A stretch of 64,000 nt of DNA from Cynocephalus volans (lineage: Eukaryota > Chordata > Mammalia > Dermoptera > Cynocephalidae), in contig NC_084463.1 in NCBI RefSeq assembly GCF_027409185.1, positions 72,401,852 to 72,465,851 of the forward strand. Direction: 5' to 3'. The position numbers and the translations under genes were made by a program. This document shows positions 29,854 to 41,257 of this stretch, piece by piece (position 1 is the stretch's first letter; every line of letters starts with the position of its first letter). A model generated the notes under the pieces. The model worked only from the letters and a program-made list of their open reading frames with translations, was not told where the DNA came from and did no database searches.

Positions 29854-30628
29854 TAATAAAGCAAGCAGATTAAAATGATCTGATGTATGCTCATATCAAA
29901 TGAGTCAATAAGCATCTGGATGACAGAGACTTGTCTCTTTTTTTTTAGTTGAACCTATAATACTATTTGGCGGTTAGAAACGGACTGGATTTTTATACTA
30001 GTAAATTTGTCACTGATACAACACTGATCAAACTGTGGATTAACCTCAGTGAGCAGATGGAAGTTGTATGCGAAAATTTTAATAAGAATGATATACCTTT
30101 TCAGACACATATTCCACTTTTTATGTTGAAATTTTGGGTCACAGTTTCTACTAAATGTTTAATACACACTAAAAAGAAAAACCAGGCTCAAATGGCTTCA
30201 CAAACATTCAAGGAAGAAATAATACCAATCTTATATAACTTCTTCCAGAGCATAACAAAGAAGAAATACTTCCCAACACTTATGAGGATAGCATAATCTT
30301 GATACCTTACAAGGACACTGAGAGAAAGGAAATTACAGACCAATCTCTCATAAACCTCATTACAAAAATCCTGAATAACATACACTGACAGCTCTTGTAA
30401 CTTACTGGCCTTGCGGCCACATAGCAAATCCGTTGTCATTTTTCATGTGTCCTCTGTTGTAACACAGTGGCAGTTGGTAAATGACACCTCTTCTTAGAGA
30501 CTACTTGAACAAACCTCATGTGCCTTTCCTAGAGTCCATCATATATACTAAGAATCTTCTTCCCTCAGGACATTGCCTCAGAACTTTTCCACTTTGTCTA
30601 CTGACATTTCTCATTTGATTCTAATTTT

Positions 30629-30666
30629 TTATTTTTTTGGCAGCTGGTTGGTACAGGGATTTGAAC
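30629..30666 (-). mobile_element. 5'-truncated CYN SINE fragment
   Basis: T-rich tail, then GGCAGCTGGTTGGTACAGGG and TTTGAAC, the complement of a CYN 3' end cut inside the B box. Near-duplications TGATTCTAATTTT (30616) and TGATTCTAACTTTT (30667) flank it, so truncation happened at insertion. Confidence 0.65.
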
Positions 30667-30699
30667 TGATTCTAACTTTTAGTTTACAAATTTGTATCT

Positions 30700-30800
30700 T
30701 CTCTTAGACTGAGTGCCACAGGAGTGGGGGCAGTATCCTATCCATTAATATATCCCCAAGTGCCTAGCATAGCATCTGGCAAAAATGTGTGCTGAAAAAA
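30700..30800 (+). repeat. L2 3' end relic
   Basis: Order of blocks fits the L2 3' end: ACTGAGTGCCACAGGAGTGG, CCCAAGTGCCTAGCATAGC, then TGTGTGCTGAA. Diverged. Confidence 0.4.
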
Positions 30801-31059
30801 ACACTGAACCATTTCTAAGTAAGTTAAGTATTTATTCACTGAGGCAGAAAATTAACTTTTAAGACATAAGACAATACAAAAAATCCTACCAATTTCCCTT
30901 TAGTTTGCCTAGTTCTCCTATAAGGCCAGCATAACACTGATATAGAACAAAGGATATTATAAAAAAGACTACAGACCAAGCTCTCAAAATGCCTTAGTTC
31001 AATATAACCCACCAAGCTACTCAATGTAAGATGATGGCATTATCAACTTATTTCTGTTT

Positions 31060-31300
31060 TGTTCCTACTTTTCCCCTCCAGTATTTCTGTATTTCTTTTT
31101 CTAACTTTTAAGTTGAACTTACTTCATTTAAATCTTTTTGGAGAATTTAAGTCAATAAATTTACCTTTAAGTACTGCTTTACTTGCATGTACTTTTTGAA
31201 ATAGTGTAATTCATGACTGCTTTATTTCAAGTATTTGTAATTTCTATCTAACTCATGAGCTGTCTTAGAGTATATTTTTGTTTCCAAACATATTTTTTGA
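31060..31300 (-). repeat. Old L1 ORF2-region relic
   Basis: Antisense match to L1 ORF2 as remembered: TTTACCTTTAAGTACTGCTTTACTTGC region followed by the CATGAGCTGTCTTAGAG block. It is too degraded to give a frame. Confidence 0.5.
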
Positions 31301-31497
31301 ATTTGAAAATAATTTCTCTAAAGATATAGAGAAATAGAAAAATAATATAATGAATCTTCATGTACTCATTCATCACTCAACTTCCAAATGATCAATACAT
31401 GACCAATCTTATTTTACCTCTATCCTCATCCACTTTCTTCCTCCAATTATTTTCAAACAAACATTATATCATTTCACCCATAAATAATTTCAACATG

Positions 31498-31583
31498 TAT
31501 GAGGGATCTTTAAAGGTTCATGAAAAGATCCATATTATCTTTTAATTCAATTTTTCCACGAACTTTTTGAAGTACTCTTGTAT
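31498..31583. mobile_element. Palindromic mariner-like MITE, copy A
   Basis: TATGAGGGATCTTTAAAGGT on the left is the inverted counterpart of ACTTTTTGAAGTACTCTTGT on the right; ends are TA-like. The same 80-88 bp element recurs at 33616, 40838 and 43958. Confidence 0.55.
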
Positions 31584-31716
31584 CTCTAAAAAATGGGGGC
31601 ACTTCAAAAAAGAAAAAAAAACAGTAATTACAATGGCATGATTGCACTGTCAAAATTTACCAATTCCTTAATATTATCAAATGTCCAACCCCATGTTTAT
31701 ATTTTCCTAATATCAA

Positions 31717-31718
<2 letters not shown>

Positions 31719-31752
<34 letters not shown>
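31719..31752. repeat. (AT)n microsatellite
   Basis: About 17 AT dinucleotides followed by a T run. Confidence 0.95.
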
Positions 31753-31762
<10 letters not shown>

Positions 31763-31844
31763 TTACAGTTGGTTTGTCCAAAACAGAATCCAAACAAGGT
31801 CTATACATTGCATTTGATTCATAATCTAAGTCTTCTTTTATAAA

Positions 31845-32150
31845 ATGGCTCTTAAAATGTGGTTTCTGGACCATCAGGAGCAACAGCACCAAGCAACTTT
31901 TTAGAAATGCGAATTCATAAGCCCTAATCCAAAACTACTGAATGAGAAACTACAGTTATAGAATTTAGCAATCTCTGTGTTAACAATCCCTCCCGGTGTT
32001 TTCTTTCTTTCTTTTTTTTGGCGGCTGGCTTGTATGAGGATCCGAACCCTTGACCTTGGTGTTACAAGGCTGTGCTCTAACCAACTGAGCTAACCAGCCA
32101 GCTCTTCCAGGGATTTTTGATGCATGCCAAAGTTTGAGAACCCTTGTTCT
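31845..32150 (-). mobile_element. MER5A (hAT-Charlie) element, split by a CYN SINE
   Basis: Left part: AATGTGGTTTCTGGACCATC, TTAGAAATGCGAATTC, ATGAGAAACTACAG, AATCTCTGTGTTAACAA. Right part after the SINE: TTTGATGCATGCCAAAGTTT, GAGAACCCTTG. Together they reproduce the antisense MER5A consensus. Confidence 0.75.
32003..32103 (-). mobile_element. CYN SINE monomer inside MER5A
   Basis: Pyrimidine tail, GGCGGCTGGCTTGTATGAGG, ATCCGAACCCTTGACC, TGTGCTCTAACCAACTGAGC and TAACCAGCCAGC. It has a complete A and B box on the minus strand; target duplications are not clear. Confidence 0.85.
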
Positions 32151-33439
32151 CAGGTTTGCCCTGTAGAAGTTTCTATAGCCTGAATTTTGCTGATTGCATC
32201 CCCATAGTACCATTTAACATGTTTCTCTATCCCTTGATTGGCTGGAAACAAGTTAGATACAGAGGCTTGATCACATTTTTGGGCAAGACTACTTCACTGG
32301 TAGTAAGATGAGAAGGACCAAGATGTCTGTTGTCTTCCTTTTGAGGCTGTGACAATGGATCGGTGAGTGCAGACATGATAAACCTATTGTATCCATTTTA
32401 AGTTTCCTTCACCTACTGGTTTTTAGCAGCTCTTATTTGTCTAAATTCATTATTTCATTAGAGGTGGCAAAATGGTGGTACTCTCTTTTCTCATATGTAT
32501 TATCTGAAGTTCTATAAATGAGAATTTTCCCATATTAGGTATCTGATTACCCTAAAAATAGTTCGTAGAGGTAGGGTCAGAATAAATGTCTGAGGCATTC
32601 CCTTCATGTATGTATTTTCAGCATGGTGAATTGGTCCATAGCATCTTCTTAAAGGTACCCAATAAAGGTTTCTAAAAAAATCATTAAGAAATCACAAATT
32701 TTTAAATGTTTATGATGTGTTTTAATTCAGTACAGTTATTTTGATCAATTCTCAAAGTCTACCATATTTGGCCAGTGAAAGCCCTTCAGGTTGAGTTCTT
32801 TTGCTATGGCTATAAGTGGCCTTGGTCAGCTTCCTTGATTGATTTTCGGCATAAAAAGATGTTCCAGGCTCATCTTGCACGTTCCCTGCCCCAGATTCTA
32901 GTCAGCCCTTTTTCTAAGAAGCCCTGATTTCTTTTAGTGGGAAATGGTATTTAGAGACATTAATCTGGGCACTAGAGTTACCTATGATAATTCTGTTGCT
33001 TCTTTGTCACTGCTTTTAGGTGGTTTCCCATCCCCCTTTCAGAAAATGAATATTTCTAACTCAAATGTAGGATTCATAGTTTTTACTTAAGCTTCTCTGA
33101 TCTTATAACAGCTATTTCTCTTATGCTGAAAAATTTGGTTCTAACACTAATATGCAATCGTCTAAAAATAAAATGATTATTAAAATTATGGTCAACAAAA
33201 TGACTATTTAAAAGTTTCAGATTTCTTTGCAATTTTTTGTTCTCTACATATTCCATGAGGTATACACTGTGAAATCACTGTGGTTTAAAGTCACCTGAAA
33301 TAATTCCTCTCTGTATGATTAGGCCAACTCCATATACAGGTTTACTTTTGACATTTTGCTTTTGAATTTTAGAGACTTGCTTTACTTCCCATCCCCCTCT
33401 CCTAAACCCCGACAGATAACAGGTTTTTAACAGTTTTTG

Positions 33440-34810
33440 GTTTATTCTATTTTTAAAAATCTAAGCAAACACATACACACCCTTTTTTCTTAGATATATG
33501 GTAGCATACTATTAACACTTTCTTCCACTTTCCTTTTTTTCTACTTAACAATATAACCTTGAGATCACTCCAAAGCAGTATATAGATTTTCCCTCACCCA
33601 CTTCCTTTTTTGAAATATGACAGTTCTTCAAAGGTTCATGGAAAGATTCACATTATCTTTCAATTCTATTTTTCTGAAAATGTTTGAAGTACACTTGTAG
33701 CTGATCAGTATTCTATTCAACCAATATTCTATTATGTTCTCACTATTAGTAGAGTGCTGTACCAAATAAGCTCATTCATACCTTATTTTATATTTTTGCT
33801 ACTTCATCTTTGGGGTAGATTCCTAGATAGGAGATTGCTTAGTTAGTGGTTAAAAGCCTAAGTAGTTTTACTAGATACTGACAAATCTGTGCTGACCTCC
33901 TCCTCGGAAGGGGTTGTATTTTGTTGTTTCTCTGCCACTAACGTATTAAGAGTGACTTTTTCCCCCAAAGCCTTGGAAGGTTTTTGGATTTTTGCCAATC
34001 TAAAAGATGAGAAATGGTATCTTAGAGTAATTTTATTTTTGCTATGTCTTATAATAAAGTTTGAGCAATTTCATATTTTAAAGGGTCATTTGATTTTTTT
34101 TTTTACATGAACTGTATTCATATCTTTTTCTATATGACTATTAAAGGTTATCTTTACCTTCTTTATTTTAGACAATCTATATATTAGGGTTAGAAAACTT
34201 TTACCTGGGATACGTTACAAATGATTTCCCTCAGGTTTGTCATTTGTCTTTTTACTTGACTTTTTTTCCAGATAAGAATTTATTTTTTAAGTAGTCAAAT
34301 TTATCAATCTTTTTTGAAATTTGTTTTCCTCACTTGCAGGCGAGAAATTCACCCATTTTTAATTTGAAAAATGTAGTACCATTGGATTTATTTGGCAATT
34401 CAATCCAATCCATGGCATGAATGGATCCACATAATTTTATCTTTTTTCAATATGACCACCCATTAGTCCCAATGCCATTTGTGTAAAAGTGTATCTTCCC
34501 CACAGTCATCTTTATCATAGACTAAATTTCCACATATTGTTATTTTATTTCTGGATTTTCTATTCATTAATCTAACTACTCTTGTACCAGTACTGCCTTT
34601 ATAATATGTTCATAATATGCTATTATACAGTACAACCTTAATAATGAGCCATCTTTTTTTTGAAGCTAACTTTTTATTATGGGGTTCTAATTTAATTGTA
34701 CTGTGGTTAAAAGAGCATGGTCTGTATGATATTGATTCTAGAAAATTTGTGACTTCTCTATGACTTGACATGTGGTCATTCAATCATTGTAAATGTTTGA
34801 ACTAGGTCAT
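33440..34810 (-). mobile_element. Old L1 ORF2/3' relic
   Basis: Long antisense match to L1 ORF2 as remembered: GATGAGAAATGGTATCTTAG, CAATCTATATATTAGG, GGTTTGTCATTTGTCTTTTT, AAGTAGTCAAATTTATCAAT, TCATCTTTATCATAGACTAA, TTGTACCAGTACTGCC and GCATGGTCTGTATGATATTG. Many stops and an internal deletion make it a fossil. MITE copy B sits inside. Confidence 0.7.
33616..33699. mobile_element. Palindromic mariner-like MITE, copy B
   Basis: Contains CTTCAAAGGTTCATGGAAAG and the inverted counterpart TTTGAAGTACACTTGTA; inserted in the old L1. Confidence 0.5.
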
Positions 34811-35323
34811 CTGTATGCCTGACTTTCACCACTGAGCCTATTTCTGTATCTCCTTCCTTATTCTTAACACTTTTAGTTCCTGATATCCTCAGGAGCTGAA
34901 TGGCCTAAGGACCTGGCAGGCCTCTAGCACTGCCCTCACTGCTTTGTGTGGTTTTATTTTCTGACCTTTACTTTTAAAATTTGACCCCAGTTGTCTTTTC
35001 GGTTATCTTGTCTTAATATTTTTGTCTAAAAGAACAAAGAATGGATGTCAAAATATGACATACTGTTTCATCTTACCCAAAGTTTTATATGGCAAAAAAA
35101 AAAAAAAAAAAAAAATCAAACTTTTTGACTTATGAAATGGCTTTATAAAGAATAAATGGCTAAAATGTCATTTTTATAGTTTATAGTATTTTATAAGGTA
35201 ATGGGTAGGAAAAAAAACAGCAATTCTTGAGAGCTAAGGTTTGCCAGGCACCAACAACCTCATTTAATAAGTTGTTTATATCTGTCACCAACATAGATAT
35301 ACAACTGACAGGTACCATAGTAT

Positions 35324-35817
35324 TGTTGTGGTTCAGAAAATGATAACCCAAAGTGAAGGCCTCAGAATCCCCAAAGCCATCCGTAAAACCTAAAAACATT
35401 ACCCCCTGCTTTTCTGTATAAAAACTGGCCATAAAGAAATTCTCTGACCTACCCTGTTTGATTGTAGGTCACAAGTTACCCACTCCAGAGAGGGTCCTGC
35501 CACATACCCATGCATAGGGAGACTGAGAAGAATGTAAACAGACAGGCCTTGCTGGGTTTTCCCCCTCAGTCTGTTACTATTAGATCGTACCCTTTTTGTC
35601 CCATCATCTTTCTGCACAGATGTCCATGATTCACTGACCTTGCATAAAAATAGATAGTTTGCCCTAGGTCTTTGGGTTGTTATTCTGATGGCTCCAGTGT
35701 CACATAAAACTATGATTAAATAGATCTGTTATGGCTTTTCTTCTATTAATCTATCATCAATTCATTTCAGCAGGCTTTGACTTGAACCTTCAGAGGCTCA
35801 GTCTGAACTTCCCTGCA
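35324..35817 (+). mobile_element. Solo ERV LTR with 4-bp target duplication
   Basis: A 494-bp segment starting TGTTGTGG and ending CCCTGCA, flanked by GTAT at 35320-35323 and 35818-35821. A TATA-like box (TGTATAAAAACTGG) lies at about 35415 and a GC-moderate R/U5-like part follows. TG...CA ends and a 4-bp duplication suit an ERV1-class LTR. The family is not identified, and no retroviral genes are attached. Confidence 0.65.
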
Positions 35818-35837
35818 GTATGATATAAAAAACACAG

Positions 35838-36000
35838 CTTTTACAATCAAACAAACCTTGATTACAGTTGGGCATACCAATTCAGTAACTCATCCAAGCC
35901 CCAGTTTTCTCAGCTGTGCCTGGGGATGCTAACATCTCCCTTTGGGAGTCATTGTGGGGACTGAGTATTCTATCATAAACCTTGAACAGTAAATGTTAGT
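35838..36000 (+). repeat. MIR relic
   Basis: Blocks in MIR order: AAACCTTGATTACAGTTG, CAGTAACTCATCCAAGCC, CAGTTTTCTCAGCTGTG, TGGGGACTGAGTATTC, AACAGTAAATGTTAG. Confidence 0.55.
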
Positions 36001-36189
36001 TTCCCCCCTTCTCCAAAATAGTGTTTCTAAACCTTAACATTACCACTCCAACAGATAATCATTCCATACCTTGATGATCCCTATATCTCCTTTGAATTCC
36101 CATATCTCCCTTCTTCTTCATAGACACACACAAACTTACCCTCCTCCCATTTTATTATGCCATTCACTTTTTCCAAGTTTTCCTGACTT

Positions 36190-36283
36190 TTGTTTTTTTG
36201 CGGCTGGCTGGTATGAGGATCTGAACCCGTGACCACAGGGTTATAATACTGAGCTCTAACCGACTGAGCTAACCAGCCAGCCC
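36190..36283 (-). mobile_element. CYN SINE monomer
   Basis: T tail, GCGGCTGGCTGGTATGAGG, ATCTGAACCCGTGACC, GAGCTCTAACCGACTGAGC, TAACCAGCCAGCC: one complete tRNA-like unit on the minus strand. Confidence 0.85.
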
Positions 36284-36730
36284 TCCAAGAATTCCTTTGA
36301 TTCACAAAGATATGCGTATTTATCTTTCCTATAAGATCGAAATGGAAAAAGATGGATGGTGGAGATTGAGCTAAGGGGATCTTTCTCTTTGGGTGAAACA
36401 TGTTCTTGGCATTCCAATAGAACACTCGTTTCTACATTTCCACATAGAAATGTTTTAAACTTGTGCTATGTCAGGCTCAACAGCATGAGTTAAAAATGAA
36501 TTGGGCTGATCTGATATCCATCACGTACAGCAAACATGTCATTTTGAGGCCTAGAGCAAACAACTATTGGAATAAAATGTTTTCAGTTTCAAGCAGTTAA
36601 GTTTTTAAAAAATATTATAAAATAGCCTATTAGTAAGTTGAGAAGCATTGAAATTATTAAAACATTACTGATTTCAAAACAGATTCTAGAGTTACACACT
36701 GTTAAATATTTCACCTATTAAGAAACATCA

Positions 36731-36829
36731 GGTTGGCTGCTTAGTTCAATCGGTAGAGTGTGGTGCTGATTACACCAGGTCAAGGGTTTGGAGCCCCATA
36801 CTGGCCTGCCGCAAAAAAACCAAAAACAA
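36731..36829 (+). mobile_element. CYN SINE monomer, diverged
   Basis: GGTTGGCTGCTTAGTTCAA, GGTAGAGTGTGGTGCTGATT, ACACCAGGTCAAGGGTTTGG, CATACTGGCCTGCCGC and an A tail. Confidence 0.75.
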
Positions 36830-38545
36830 ATTAGAAAAAGCTTTTGAACTTTCTACACTAGATTTCATTATTAAGTAATATTTAATAAGTTGTTTACAAA
36901 GTAATATGTATTCCTGGTGAAAATTGAGCAGTAACAAAATTACATGAAAATAAAGAGATAAATATCCTTCGCTTCTTACCAGTTTCCCACAATTAGATAC
37001 CATAAGCAGTAATTGTTAATAACAACAGCCACTGCTATTATATAACTGAATTGGTTGGTAAGGTCTCTTTCAAATCTAAGCTTATTTGAACTATTCAAAA
37101 TCATGGAAGAGGAAAAATAGGATATCAAAAAATAAAGGAAGAACCAGTCCATAGAATTAAACAGAAACTTGCACAAAATATGTAACAGAAATAGTCTGGT
37201 GACTATGGTGAGCACTTTTAGTTGTGTTTATCTAAATGTTGTTACCTGTGGATACAAGCAGTGCTACAAGGTTTCCATATAAAGAGCTCACTTAAATGAC
37301 CGATTCAAACAACCTTGTTTATCTACTGAAGTTGGGATTATTCCTCTCCAGAAGTATCCAGTTTTTTACCTTCTGAGTATCTTAAGCATTCAACAAAGCA
37401 CAGAGCAGTGCACCCACATGGGGTGCAGCAGAGACCTCACAAGCAGGCAAGAAACAAAACAGGCTTTGTTTTCTGGAGAAGGGGGCAGGGCAGCTAGAAA
37501 AGAAAAGAATAGTATTACTAACTTCTTCCCCTGTGATCAACTATTGAAATCCCAGTTTTAATGTTTCTAGTTTTAATAAAATTTTTAACAGGTGAAGAGG
37601 AAAAAACCCTAAAAACTTCTGAATTTAAAAATTATAATATGCTATATTTTAAAAATCAGAGTCTGTGCTGCTTGGACTATGAAACAGTAACTGTTTTAAG
37701 TGTTACTAAACAAAACGGTTTTATGGTAGCAAACCGACTCAGTAATTACTGAAAAATAAGAGACTACTTTCTCTAAGAGAAAAGGGGGTCACCATCCCAG
37801 GCCTCCTCCTAAGTTTGATTCTAAACACTCAAATTTTCAAACTCCAAATAACTTTTAGATTTACATAATTTGTACCCTCAAAACCTCTGGACTATTACAA
37901 GCTATTACAAACCTCTTAGTCATAAGCTTTGGAATAATAAATTCAATTCTAGTAACCTTATTAAATGTAAATTTAAAATTAATGTTCTAATAGTTTAAAA
38001 ATTCTAATCTACATCAAATCTCCCACAACAAAAACACTTTTTTACTTTGTCTAATATTTTATCAAATCTCAGACATTGCATATTTACAGTAATTTGTTTA
38101 CAACATTTAGAAACAAAATTTAGATTTTCCCCATACTTACAAGTGTAACCAAGATTATTAAATAGCAGACTTGTAAAAAGAAATGAATACTTCTAAAACC
38201 ACGAACTAATAGGCTGTCTGTGGGTCTTAAAATAATAAAAACACAACACAAAACACCTACTGCTGGGCCTAAATGTTTATTTTCTACATGATCTAGGGAC
38301 TGAATCATCTACAAAAAGTTGCTATAAGTTGACATAATAACCTACTTAAATATAAAATGATAGTTTTTTAGTAAAAATTACTTACTATTTGATTCATACT
38401 GAAAATCTCTTACAAAAGAAGTAAAAGGCCAGGGTCCTAATCTAATGACTGAATACATCTTTTTACAATCAATACGCAAAAGATGTTTTCCAAAATTTAA
38501 CTAAGGTATGTACCTAATTGACAATGCCGTGCTTTGGGATGATTT

Positions 38546-39296
38546 TTTTACTGAGATAATACACATACCACAAAATTCACCCTTTTAACATATACAATTC
38601 AGTAGTTTTTATATATTCATAAAACTGTGCAACCATCACCACTATCTAACGTCAGAACATTTTCATCACTCCAAAAAGAAACCCTGTCACTCCCTCTTGC
38701 CCCTCTCCCCAGTCCCTGGCAACCACTAATCTACTTTCTGTCTCTATGGGTTTGTCTATTCTGGACATTTCATACAAATGGAATCAAACAATAAGTGGCC
38801 TTTTGTGACTGGCTTCTTTCACTTAACGTTTTCAAGATTCATCCATATTATAGTATGTATCAGCATTGCACTCCTTTTTGTTGACAAATAATAAGTATCC
38901 CATTAAATGGATATACTCATTTTGCTAGTCCATTCATCAGTTGATGGGTTATTTGCACTTTTTGGCTATTATGAATAATAATGTTATCGACATTCATGTA
39001 CAGATTTTTGTGTGGATATTTGTTTTCAATTCTTTTGCATATATACCTAGGAATGGAATTGCCAGGTCATATGGGAATGTTATAATTAACTTTTTAAGGA
39101 ATTGCCAAACTATCTTCCAAAGGGAATACATCATTTTTCAATTCCACCAGCAATGTACAAGGGTTCCAATACCTCCACATTCCGGTCAACACATATTACT
39201 GTCTGTCTTTTGTATTTTAGCTATCCTAATAGGAGTCAAGTGGTATCTCACAGTGGTTTTAATTTGTATTTCCCTAATGACCAATATGTGGTAACA
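38546..39296 (-). mobile_element. Old L1 3' end
   Basis: Antisense L1 3' region in full order: TACACATACCACAAAATTCA, ACTGTGCAACCATCACCAC, TGTCTCTATGGGTTTGTCTA, TTTCAAGATTCATCCATATT, AGTTGATGGGTTATTTGCAC, GGAATTGCCAGGTCATATGG, CAATTCCACCAGCAATGTAC, AAGTGGTATCTCACAGTGG. Open frames here lie opposite to the L1 sense strand and are not genes. Confidence 0.85.
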
Positions 39297-39901
39297 GTTC
39301 ACCTACTCTAAGACCCTACTCTAGGTCTCGTCACAGGCAAAATAATCTCTCCCTCCTACACTTTGCACTTCTCTCCCTTCCCAAGCACCAGTTCCCAGCA
39401 CCCCACCCCCCAAAACTGGGTTATTCACATTTTAACTGTTCAAAAAATAGTAATAAAAAATATCAATACTTGGATCAATCCACTTTCTTCTCCTTCAATC
39501 ATCTAACAAAATACTGGCATAAAAATTCATTATAATGGTACTTTTTCAAACAATACAATTGTAGATGGAGCTAAAAAAAAATCCCAACAGAACATTTTCT
39601 CCTCATCACCTAATTAAGCAGTGAGGGGCAAGACACAGGGATTGCTAATGAGGTTAGGTGGAAAAAGGAGAAAGTGTTCTAACTAGTTTTCAACTCTCTC
39701 TCTTTTCCCAGAGTACAATCATGTATCCCTCCTACTAAGGAAATAAAGTTTAAAGTCTAGTTTGGAAAGAAAGTTCAGATGAGACTATTGCTCTAAAGAG
39801 AAGGGGAGTTACATTTTAATATGTACCTAGTGCTATGAATTCACGTCAGATTAATGAGTGTACAGGTCCACTGATAACAGCTTTAATTTTAATTCCATAA
39901 A

Positions 39902-40108
39902 CAGGTATGCACTGCATAACAACGTTTCAGTTAATAACAGACCGAATAAACAGTGGTTAGAATAACAGGCTATACTTATATAGCCTAGGTTGCAGTAGGC
40001 TATACATATCTATGTGAGTGTAGGCACACTCTGTGATGTTCACACAACAATGAAATTGCCTAACAACGCATTCTCAGAACATATCCCCATCATTAAATGA
40101 CATGACTC
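39902..40108. mobile_element. Tigger-like non-autonomous DNA element
   Basis: CATAACAACGTTTCAGTTAA on the left, TATAGCCTAGGTTGCAGTAG in the middle and CCTAACAACGCATTCTCAG with TTAAATGACATGACTC on the right follow a common mammalian TcMar-Tigger MITE, internally shortened. Confidence 0.65.
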
Positions 40109-40249
40109 TAGTTTATTACCACTAATGCTCTTTCACTGCGGGAATTTATAATTTAGAAGAGATGCATACCTTAGAGTTTTTACTGATAAGCACAAAAATT
40201 GATCCTTTTATATAGTATGGAGTGTGACTGGCTTCTTATCCTTTAGTGT

Positions 40250-40465
40250 CCCTCTTCACAAAAGTCTTCCTTGACCTCCCAGGTGCAAGCAGCGCCCCCA
40301 CTATTTCCTTTCTCTGTATCTTATTTATTATTCTTCATTGTACTTAACACATTTTGTAATGATTTTTTTACTTGTTTAGTAGCTTGCATCCCCCTCTTCC
40401 CGATGTCTAGCATAGTGCCTGGCATGTAACTGGAACTCTAACATTTGTTCAATGAGTAAATCAAT
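40250..40465 (+). repeat. L2 3' end
   Basis: AAAGTCTTCCTTGACCTCCC, TATTTATTATTCTTCATTG, TAGCATAGTGCCTGGCATG, then ATTTGTTCAATGAGTAAATC: the classic L2 sense 3' end. Confidence 0.7.
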
Positions 40466-40651
40466 CCTGAAATAGTTTTTATCCCTCATTAGTAGGATGG
40501 CATTAGTAATTCAGAGGAGAACCTACAAGTTGAAGTAAGTACAGAATGAGTTCTAAAATGACCTCAGCAACCAGGGTAGCAGAACAAAATGAGTATAAAA
40601 CAAACAAAAAATCTGAACCACTCTCCTTCTAAATCATTCTAACTTATTGAA

Positions 40652-40775
40652 ACAGCTCAGTTGGTTAGAGCACAGCCATATAACCCCAAGGTCATGGGTT
40701 TGGAGCCCAATAGCAGCCAGCTGCAAAAAAAAAAAAAAAAAAAAAAGCAAAAACAAAAACAAACAAAAACCAAAA
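40652..40775 (+). mobile_element. CYN SINE monomer, 5' end lost or diverged
   Basis: CAGCTCAGTTGGTTAGAGC, AACCCCAAGGTCATGGGTTT, AATAGCAGCCAGCTGC and a long A-rich tail with AAAAC repeats. Confidence 0.75.
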
Positions 40776-40837
40776 AATCCAAACAACAGATATTTGAATT
40801 TTCCCTTGGGAATTCTATAATCTCTTTTTCTGTTTCT

Positions 40838-40925
40838 TATGCAGGTACTTCAAAAAGTTCAGGGAACAACAGAATTAAAAGATAATACGAATCTTCCCAT
40901 GAGCTTTTTGAAGTACTCTTGTGTA
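40838..40925. mobile_element. Palindromic mariner-like MITE, copy C
   Basis: GTACTTCAAAAAGTTCAGGG faces the complement CCCATGAGCTTTTTGAAGTA across a short centre (AGAATTAAAAGATAATACGA). TA at both outer ends. It is the best-preserved palindrome of the four. Confidence 0.6.
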
Positions 40926-41152
40926 CCTGGATGTCTGAGTTGGCACAAAAAGTGGCAAGCAACAATAATTGGCTCCTCTTCTCCAGCATAGTCAGAATTA
41001 ATAAAAATATAATTTGAAACATAGTTTTATTTTAGAAACTAAGATTTTTTTGCGTTTGATGTTAGGAGCTTTAATAATACAAATAAGTCATTAAGTTCCC
41101 ATTCAGTAATTTTGGTGATCTTAAGCTTTTAAGTTTTAAAAATCCTGTATGA

Positions 41153-41257
41153 GGGGGCTGGCTGGTTAGCTCAGCTGGTTACAGCATGGCCTTGTAACAC
41201 ACCAAGGTTAAGGCTTCAGTTCCCCACGGCAGCCAGCCACCAGGAAAAAAAAAAAAG
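41153..41257 (+). mobile_element. CYN SINE monomer with 14-bp target duplication
   Basis: GGGGGCTGGCTGGTTAGCTC, AGCTGGTTACAGCATGG, CCAAGGTTAAGGCTTCAG, GGCAGCCAGCC and an A tail. Perfect duplications AAAATCCTGTATGA lie at 41139-41152 and 41258-41271. Confidence 0.9.

Larger units (their letters stand above)
31320..32640 (-). repeat. Ancient LINE (L1ME/HAL1-like), broken by nested insertions
   Basis: Blocks in consensus order are ATCACTCAACTTCCAAATG, ACAGTTGGTTTGTCC with AACAAGGTCTATACATTGCA, GATTTTGCTGATTGCATCCC, CATTTAACATGTTTCTCT and GGCAAAATGGTGGTACTC. It is interrupted by a MITE (31498-31583), an AT microsatellite, and MER5A, which itself contains a CYN SINE. The exact family is not certain. 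Confidence 0.55.

Noticed and set aside
38941..39294. 117-codon plus-strand open frame
   Set aside because: It is the antisense of an old L1 ORF2 end; chance frame.
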